Source of the DNA: Zeus faber
Taxonomy: Eukaryota; Chordata; Actinopteri; Zeiformes; Zeidae
NCBI GenBank assembly: GCA_960531495.1
Contig: OY482851.1
Coordinates: 7,294,214-7,358,213 of the forward strand
Length of the DNA: 64,000 bases
Direction of reading: 5' to 3'
A model generated the notes under the pieces. The model had not been told where the DNA came from, ran no database searches, and worked only from the letters and a program-made list of their open reading frames with translations. A program made the position numbers and the translations under genes. Below are positions 56,477-64,000 of the stretch, piece after piece. Position 1 is the first letter of the stretch, and each line of letters begins with the position of its first letter.

Positions 56477-58474
56477 AAAAACAAGTCGCACAGACAGATT
56501 TTGTTTTACTCATTTACAATGTTCTTTTACAAAAAATGTTGGCTTTTAAAAATATTTTTGTTTCACCATAGTTCTAGGTTTATTATAGACTGATTTAAGG
56601 ATCCACGCTCACAATATAAACTATAATAATAATTGTAATAATATAATAATATATATTATTATATAATTAATGATAATAATATAATAAATAATAATCAGTG
56701 TTGGGCTGTGGGTATACAGTGGTTTAGAACTGACTGTATATCTAAATTAGATTGCAGTAGAAAGCAATTTGTTGGCTCTAACTACACAGAGCTACACTCG
56801 TCCGCTTATGCTATTTCACCAGAATTGGACAAACAAGAAAATTGATGTGAATAGAGGCGGCATTCCACCAAAGTTAAATAATGACAGAGGACAAAGCAAT
56901 TGGGGTAAAACCCACAATACACATTTTGACGTTGCCAACAATAGGTGCAAAGATATTCACATTCAAGGAGAGGAAATTGGAACTTTAAAGGTGCAGTGTG
57001 TAGAATATACAGAACGGACTTGGCAGAAATGGACAATAATATTCCCAAGTATGTTTTACTTCACGTATAATCCCATGAAAATAAGAATCGTTGTGTTTTT
57101 GTCACCTTAGAATGAGCCGTTTTTATCTACGTGGGCTTCACGGAGGCCGCCATGTTGCACCGCCATGTTTCTTCTACAGTAGCCCAGAACGGATGAACCT
57201 AACACTGGCCCTAGAGAGGGTCCTTCAGTGTTTGACGGGTTCCACGGCCACCGTCTCTTCCACAGAGACTGCCGTGTAACACCGGCGAGGCCTGAAGCCT
57301 CGCCGCGCGATGCCACTAAATTCTACGCACTGCACCTTTCAGACCACCGAGGTGGGCTCATAAGATTCTAAACTCTTACGTCACTCTTTCAAACACCTAA
57401 ACTCTGACTTTAAAAGGCAGACGTGCTTCAAGGAGCCCTCTAAAAATTTTTTGTTACAAACACAGGGAAACCAACACCAACGTCCTGCCCTGGATACGTG
57501 CATGGGCACGACAGCTTACAGGCGCATGCGCATTAGTGTTTTTCTCCTTCCTTCGAGGAGAAACCACACAGCTTTGAGGAATTTAAATTAAAATTGAATT
57601 TGAATGAGAAATTACTGTGGTTCGACTTTCCCTGTGCATCCAATAATAACCACCATTAAGGTGGGCGAACCAGTCAGGGAGAACCTGACTGAATAGGTGG
57701 AGAGGACTCCTCCACCTGTTTGTGCGTCTGAGGCACACGGATGCACATTTTAAACACAGTTTACGTTTTTAATTCATTTTTAAAGTTGAGGCCTGAATGC
57801 CGAGTGAAAGATGCAGGGGCTGCATCCACCCTCCTCCACCCGAACTACTGATCAAAACGCTTGCATACCGGATAAAAAGAACTGTCAGGAATATTATTTT
57901 CTAGTGACGATCCCCTACGGTGTTAAGTCCCTCTGGGTTTTACAAATAGCCCTGGCTGAGTTTTTGGGAGTGTGGTCTGCACCATGGGTGAGCTCACCGC
58001 ACACTTAAGAGTAGGGATGCCACGATTCTCATTCAATCCACGATTCGATTTGACTTTCCATTGTAAGGTTCAATTCAATTTAAACACATGTATTTCTTCG
58101 CAGCACTAAGGTCTTGATTTGTAAAGAAAAACACTTGTTTCTCAATCAGGAACTTTGAGTCGAGTCACATTAACTCATTATATATAATATTTTTTAGCTT
58201 GTTGTTTTTGAATATATGTAAACAAAATATTTCATACAATTTCATAGATAAAAAAATGCTTGGCAGCCGTAAGAGCCGGCTCTTTTCAATTTTCCGGCTC
58301 CCCCTCCGCCATGTCCCACAATATTACCCACAAAAATTCGAGGAGAATGGAGAATCTGCTTGTGATGTTGAAGTTCGAAATCGAACGCGAGCAAATTTTT
58401 GTTTTCATGACACAACTTTGTCGTGACACCCCTACTAAATTAAAGTAAATCTATAGGTCTAGCCCTCGGCTGAC
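53091..58474. other. Intergenic region between the PPxY gene and erap1
   Basis: Contains (GT)n at about 53337-53370, 55023-55051 and 56441-56474, a duplicated block of about 43 bp (54166-54207 and 54226-54268), a 'gtcacatacatatacatacgg...gcagtgaaatg' LINE/SINE-like tail at about 55060-55130, and the MITE at 56987-57339. The open frame at 53343-53801 was rejected. Confidence 0.5.
56987..57339. mobile_element. MITE with AAAGGTGCAGTGTGTAGAAT termini
   Basis: The left terminus AAAGGTGCAGTGTGTAGAAT recurs inverted at the right (ATTCTACGCACTGCACCTTT), with about 18 of 20 positions matching. Length is 353 bp. From memory this terminus is common in percomorph fish genomes. No transposase is encoded. 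Confidence 0.8.
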
Positions 58475-59667
58475 CTATAGATCCTCGCGTCCTGGTTTCC
58501 TTCCGCTGGTTCCGCTGGTGCGTCGGTCCAGCCAGGCCTGCAGCAGAGGGAGGTGCTTGTCCATCCAGCGGATGTTTTCCTCAATGGTCTCGTAGGTCTG
58601 CTGGACACACCTCAGCTCTGAGCCCGTCTCCGTGGTCAGGGAGTCAAAGAACCCCCGCACCTGAACAAAGCCATGGATGATGGGAAAAAATAATTAAAAA
58701 AAATGACGTTGACGTGATATGAGTGCAAAGGCAAAGGTTATACTATGCAAGTTGAAATCCCAAAGTGGACATTTGAAATTCCACTGCGCAACAGAAAATG
58801 TTGATGTTGGTTCTTTTTTGTTTCGAGGCCTAAAGTTATCATAATGTCGATGTGTGAAGTAAAAATAAGGTAGGCAAAAAAAAAAAAAAAATCACTATAC
58901 TGAAGTGATTTTTTTTGTTATACCTTATCGAACAATGTTCTCGCCCAGCCTAGCTGCCTAAAATGTCTTAGGAATATATATATATTTTAAATCTTCAAAG
59001 CCCTCACCTCTTCCAACATCTGCCTGGTGGAGTAGTGGTTGGTCACACCTTTGACCATGTGGGCGATGGAGTGGGAGCCCAAGTCAAATCTAGAGGGACA
59101 TAGTCAACCAAAATCAACCAAAATCACGAAAACAAAAACATGAAACATCTACCACTGTGAGTGAGGCCTGGATATACTGAGGATGAACGGTTTCAATGTC
59201 ATTTTTGTGCCTGAGTGAAGCGACTTTGTTTACTCAGTTACCATAATTCAGTGCAGTTCCTTCCGCCTCACAATTTCTCTCCAAAAAATGTTTTGGCACT
59301 TTTTAATAACAGCATATGTATCTGATCAACCTTGTCAGTGTGAATATGGATCAAATAAAATCCAGACTGAATGTGTTGAACTGACTTCTTGACCAGCGCC
59401 TCCCAGTTGGCTCTGAGGAAGCTCCAGGCCAGCTTGTAGCCGTAAGGGTTCCTGCTGACACTGACCACCACACTTGGAAGATCCTGAACCTTCATCACCT
59501 CACCCTGCAAGCTTTGCTCCATCAACCTAAACAGAACCATCAACAGAACACGCAAATATTAATCTGACGGGTGGAGGAGCCGTTCCATGACGGTTTAAAG
59601 GGGCAAAAATCATGAAACGTATATATGAATAAAGAGGCAGGCTGAGAAACGGGAAATGATCCCGTTG

Positions 59668-59702
<35 letters not shown>

Positions 59703-62700
59703 TTGTGCAACCAGCTGGGAAAGGGCCCCGTTGAGCCCTACGGGGCCTCGTCCTCCGTACAATCCACTAACCGTTGGAGTTTGTCCTGCAGGGGGCTGAT
59801 GGACAGGGCAGACTTGATGCGGCTCCTGACGGACGTGTGCTGCGAGTGCTGGTACTTCTCAAACAGGAAGTCCCACCCCTCCGGCGTCCGAGCTCCAACG
59901 GCGTACACAGCCAGGCTGACGTCACTGGGCAAACTGTGGGAAAGAGAAAAGCTCCGTGGGTTGAGGGAGCGCAGCACCCCTCATCTCACCACACCTCTTT
60001 TTCTGCCGACACCGAATAGGGCGCCATTAGCGTTCAAAACGCGTCCGGGTTGTAATAGTTGTAGAGCAGCACGAATGTGAGGAAGGGTACGAGAACGTCT
60101 CAAAGACGCTGAACGCGCCTCAGGGCTCAGAGCTGTCATCCTGCGGAGACGAAAGAATGAAAAGAAATGAAACTACAGCCCGACTTCGTCTGTGGTAAGA
60201 CCTCAAAATTGCCGTCCACCGCCGCTCCCCAACGGACCTGGCACAGCTTGAGAAACTTTGAGAGGAGGAATGGGCAAATCTTTCTCCAACAAAATGACTT
60301 ATCGACAAAAGCCTTGGCTGCATTGGCCGCAAAAGGCGGTTCAGCCAAGTGCAGAACAAGGGGGAGACATACTTAAAGAATCTTTGACATTTTTACATCT
60401 CAATTCATTCAAATCACAAACTCAAATTCCCCGTCAAGTTGAACAAACATGTTGGAGGCGGTATACTGTTTCAAGACAGGTATGTGGAGTCCTTCCAAAT
60501 ATTCAAATGTATATTTTCATACATCACATTCAAATTTTCATTTTTAATATATTTATATTATTCATCCGTTCCGTCAGGGTTGCTCCTTGCGGGGTTCATA
60601 AAACCCTGAATGGATTCTCGGGAAAGGCGGTGACAGGAGCGTGCGCTCTGACCTCATGATGCCGTCCGAGTCCTTCCACTCCGCGAACAGCTGCAGGGCC
60701 TTCTCCACGCAGGGCGGGTGGTTCCTGACGCAGGCGAACAGCAGCAGGTAGCTCCTCAGGATGCGCTCCGACACCGAGCCGGCGTCCGTCCACTCCTGGC
60801 GGCCGATCAGCCCCTGGAGCAGCTCCACGATGAAACCCTGGACGGGAGAGGCGGCGGGTTACGTTCCATCCCCGTCCGCTGAGGCTCGATTTTAACTATT
60901 GTAAAGGCTTGGCTTCAAACAAAGAAAGGGGTTCGTCTGGAATTTGTTTTCATCGTCACAAATGTTTTTGGACTTCCTTCCTGAACGCGTAACCCACTGT
61001 CTCCCTGATGGGATGAAATAACGTGTTAACCGGTGAACTTGAGTCGGCTCATTGGATTGTCGATAAAATCGGGGTCGGAATTCGTTTCTCACTCGCAGCA
61101 GTGCCTTTAAACCCATGTTCTCGTGTTTCTGAATCATTTTCACGCACTCGCACATTTATTTCACTTGTTCCCGAAACAATTCACAACCGCAGGAAAATCT
61201 CAAATCTTTGCTTGTCGCTGCTGGAATGTGTTTCAAATTTATATTTTACACATCCTAACATTGAAATGATTTCGATTTTCTTTTTGAAAATCTAAATGAA
61301 TAGCTTGGTTTTGATTGCATAGATTACTTCCTCCAAAGGACTTCAGGGTTTTGAAGAGAGAATAAGTCACTTCCCCCTTCTATCAGCATATAGTTGAAAA
61401 TAATGATAAAACACACTGTTAATGTTGAATGTGTGTTTTGCTATGTGCATTCAAAAGCGTAACATCCACTCGTCATCCAGCCCTAGCGCTGACTAACCTT
61501 CATCTGGTTCTCCAGAGCCGGCATGTCTCTCTTCTCCATCAGTTTGTAGAGAGGCACCAGCTCCTGCAGGCCCTGGGTGACGGCCATGACCTCCGTCTCC
61601 CTGGACAGATACAGGGACAGATCCAGGGCCGCGTCCAGCTCAACCTTCCCCACGCTGCAATAAAGAACCAGGCTACACTTCAGCAACTGCTTTCCAACAC
61701 TGCTGTGTATGTTTATTCATGTTAATCAGTTCTGCTGCTGCACGGATAGTAGATTCAGGATGACTGCACGTTCAGCCAAAACATACAAGACAGACAAAAT
61801 CACTGGGGAAGGCAATACAGAATGGGGAGAGAAATATTTGATTATTTTTACAGAACCTATACAATAGCGCCAGACTGAATAGCGCCAGAATTTTGGGTCC
61901 GATGCAGGTCCCTATTTTGGAGAGTCCTAGCCCACCGATTACCGATGTTTTGACGGATGTTTTGGTAAAAGTGCAAAATTTCAAATCAATTTCAAAAACT
62001 TTTATAAAAGTTTCTATATTTGAGAACATTTTAACTTATAAGCAAACAAAGAAATAAAAAGAAACACAAAAAAAGATTAAAAAAATTTAAAAGATGATAT
62101 TAAAATAAATGTTTGTGTTTTTCAAGTTCCAGTGAACACATCGTCACTTCCGAAAACAAATTTGTTTTCCAAGTTTCCAATGAATGCAGCATCGAAAGCT
62201 GCTTCCAGCCTTGAAAGCTGTGTCTGTGTCCAAACGCGAGTGTAAACAAACATGGATGGATTTATAATGCCTCATATGTGCTTATTTTGGTTAGAAACTT
62301 AAAAGTAGTGTAAAACAGACAAGTAATCAATGTTTTTTGTTTATTATACTTATTTAAAAATCTGGACACATAACTGCCGTTCACGATGTGGTCAAAAAAG
62401 TCAAATAATGGCCGAACTGACATATCGGTCGGGCTCTACAATAAAATATCAGAACTCTGTATCTGCAAGGTGCTAATAGCCCTCCCCACAGGGTCGTGTT
62501 TAAACATGATGTGACCTGACCTAACAAGCTGGAAGACGTTGTTGATGAGGCTGGCTCGGTCGTTGGTGCTCAGGGCTGTGTGGTCGTTCTGCAGCACTCT
62601 GGTCAGCGAGCTCCAGCCCTGGCCCTCGTAGTGAACCATGTAGTAGCCGCTCATGTCCACGTTAAACTTCACCCAGTCTGCTTCCTCCGGCAGGTACAAC

Positions 62701-64000
62701 ACGTCTGCAGGGAGAAGGAGGAGGGGAGGGAGAGAGAGAGAGAGAGAGGGTGGAGAGAGGTTGAGACTCCACAAAGACGAGATTTTTAGGGTTTTTCTAT
62801 TATTATTATTATTATTATTATTATTACTACTATTATTATTATTATTAATAAAGGTTTATTTGAAGTGCTTGTAATTTTCATTCTTATAATCTTTTTATTA
62901 TATTTCTATTATTATTCTTATAATTATTTTTTACCTCTCAAATTTTTCAAATTTGCCTCAATTTTTGTTTCTTTACTGCTAGAAAGGCAATTTAACTCTT
63001 GAATTATACTTCACAAATACAACTATTTAAGGGGATGGAATGCCTTGGTGCGTTTTTCTACATTATCATGAAGAAGCCAAGATCAATAAATTACCTGAGA
63101 TCAATAAACTCGGATAATTTCCTCTTTAGTTCCACGAAAAGGTGAATTCTAAAGCTGCGGCAGAGTGGTAAGTTTCTCAGTGGTAAGGTGTTTAGCCGGT
63201 TTGCTACGAACAGTTGGAAATGATGGGAAATACATTTTTGGCCTTTGTTGAAAAACGGCAAACCCATTCTGTACTTGCATACACAACTTGAAGTGCTTAA
63301 TGTTCTGACCAGTCTTGGTTCTGAGCAGGAAGCGGTGCACGGTGCTGGAGCCGCTCGTCATGTAGGTCAACGGGATCTGCCACAAGAACCTACCAGCAAA
63401 CAGGGATGGAGACCAGTCAAAGCCTCCACTGACAGTACCGTACAATACAGCTCAGCACAATAAAAAAGCAGAAACATAGAAAAGAAAAGTTAAAAAAAGA
63501 ACCATTCTTGAACACATGACAAACTAAAAGTGACCTGAAGTAAAATCCTAGCTCTGCATTAAGTCCTACATCATCATCAAAATGTAATATATATTATATG
63601 TATTTTGGTTTTAATTGTTTTGGTTTTTTTTTTTAATCAGAAATGTGATTTTTAGTGCTATAAATTAAATTGTTGGTTTAAAGAATTCCATTTAAACTAT
63701 TCAACAAACTTTCTAACAGAGGTTTTATTAAAGTACTTCAAAAGATAATTGGTTGATTAAAATGACAAAAATATGAATAAAAAACAGAAATGCCATTTTT
63801 GATAACAGAAATTCAATTTGATTTAGTTCAGAATTATAAATATTCTTTAACAAGTAAAAATCTCAATTGTCGATATCAGAATTTGACATTTTTGACGAGA
63901 GCATTTCAACTATTCAACCTTTCTCTCGTGGATCTGCACAAACCTGCGTCACACTCCCCCACCAAGATGCAGTGAACTGGAGCGCTTACCTTTCTGTGAG
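58475..64000 (-). CDS. erap1: Endoplasmic reticulum aminopeptidase 1-like, C-terminal 395 codons (partial, continues past right edge)
   Basis: ERAP1 is an ER-lumen M1 zinc aminopeptidase that trims peptides for MHC class I. Minus-strand exons: 63990-64000 (partial), 63310-63389, 62521-62704, 61498-61654, 60653-60837, 59772-59933, 59386-59526, 59008-59089 and 58475-58660 (stop TAG). They total 1188 nt, exactly 395 codons plus stop, all GT-AG. Family stretches include VKFNVDMSGYYMVHYEGQGW, TNDRASLINNVFQLV, LYKLMEKRDMPALE, AGSVSERILRSYLLLFACV, NPYGYKLAWSFLRANWEALV and RCVQQTYETIEENIRWMDKH. These are domain III and the helical regulatory domain IV. The GAMEN and HExxH active-site parts lie upstream of the window. 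Similarity, especially the C-terminal ETIEENI-WMDK segment, favours ERAP1 over ERAP2 or LNPEP. A teleost-specific duplicate cannot be excluded. Confidence 0.93.
59669..59700. repeat. Poly(A) tract in an erap1 intron
   Basis: A pure A run of about 32 bp, 72 bp from the exon at 59772-59933. Confidence 0.9.
62795..62850. repeat. (TTA)n microsatellite in an erap1 intron
   Basis: A trinucleotide run of about 55 bp with one interruption, next to a (GA)-rich stretch at about 62728-62760. Confidence 0.9.

Noticed and set aside
60120..60359. 79-codon minus-strand frame between erap1 exons
   Set aside because: The flanking erap1 exons join perfectly without it (AG|T gives Ser before LPSDV), so it is intronic.

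Overview
This window is vertebrate nuclear DNA, almost certainly from a ray-finned (teleost) fish. The signs are short exons with GT-AG introns, very long (GT)n/(CA)n microsatellites, fish-type Tc1-like transposon relics, MITEs and a decayed L2-like LINE. The protein-level matches are to vertebrate-specific genes. No prokaryotic features, tRNA, rRNA or CRISPR were seen.

Layout, left to right: (1) 248-19185, plus strand: the last 20 coding exons of gak (cyclin-G-associated kinase, auxilin-2). These give 984 residues plus stop: a PTEN-like pseudophosphatase, a C2 domain, a clathrin/AP-2-binding linker and a C-terminal J domain with an intact HPD motif. The N-terminal kinase domain lies upstream of the window. 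A 3' UTR of up to 2.3 kb follows and contains a CpG-rich block and a long (GT)n. (2) 21.5-23.5 kb: space between two convergent genes, filled by a degenerate array of a GGCGTGGCC-type motif. (3) 26097-38642, minus strand: a gene I do not recognise for a Val/Glu/Ala/Pro-rich low-complexity protein. Every junction is phase 0, and there are two alternative first coding exons: a lysine/arginine-rich start behind a TATA box, and an N-myristoylation-type start. (4) 38.7-48.8 kb: repeat-rich intergenic DNA with a TTAA-flanked MITE, a LINE remnant and a near-perfect 29-bp hairpin. (5) 48790-51287, minus strand: a complete 144-residue single-pass membrane protein with three PPxY motifs, family not recognised, with a probable noncoding first exon near 53 kb. 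(6) 53.1-58.4 kb: intergenic, with a 353-bp MITE. (7) 58475-64000, minus strand: the C-terminal 395 codons of an ERAP1-like M1 aminopeptidase, continuing beyond the window.

The genes do not form one pathway. GAK acts in clathrin uncoating and trafficking. ERAP1 trims peptides in the ER. The PPxY protein has the layout of a NEDD4-type ligase adaptor (inference). Exon boundaries were read by eye from splice signals, reading frame and remembered family sequence. The coding lengths of gak (2955 nt), the erap1 part (1188 nt) and the PPxY gene (435 nt) are each exact multiples of three, which supports the models.
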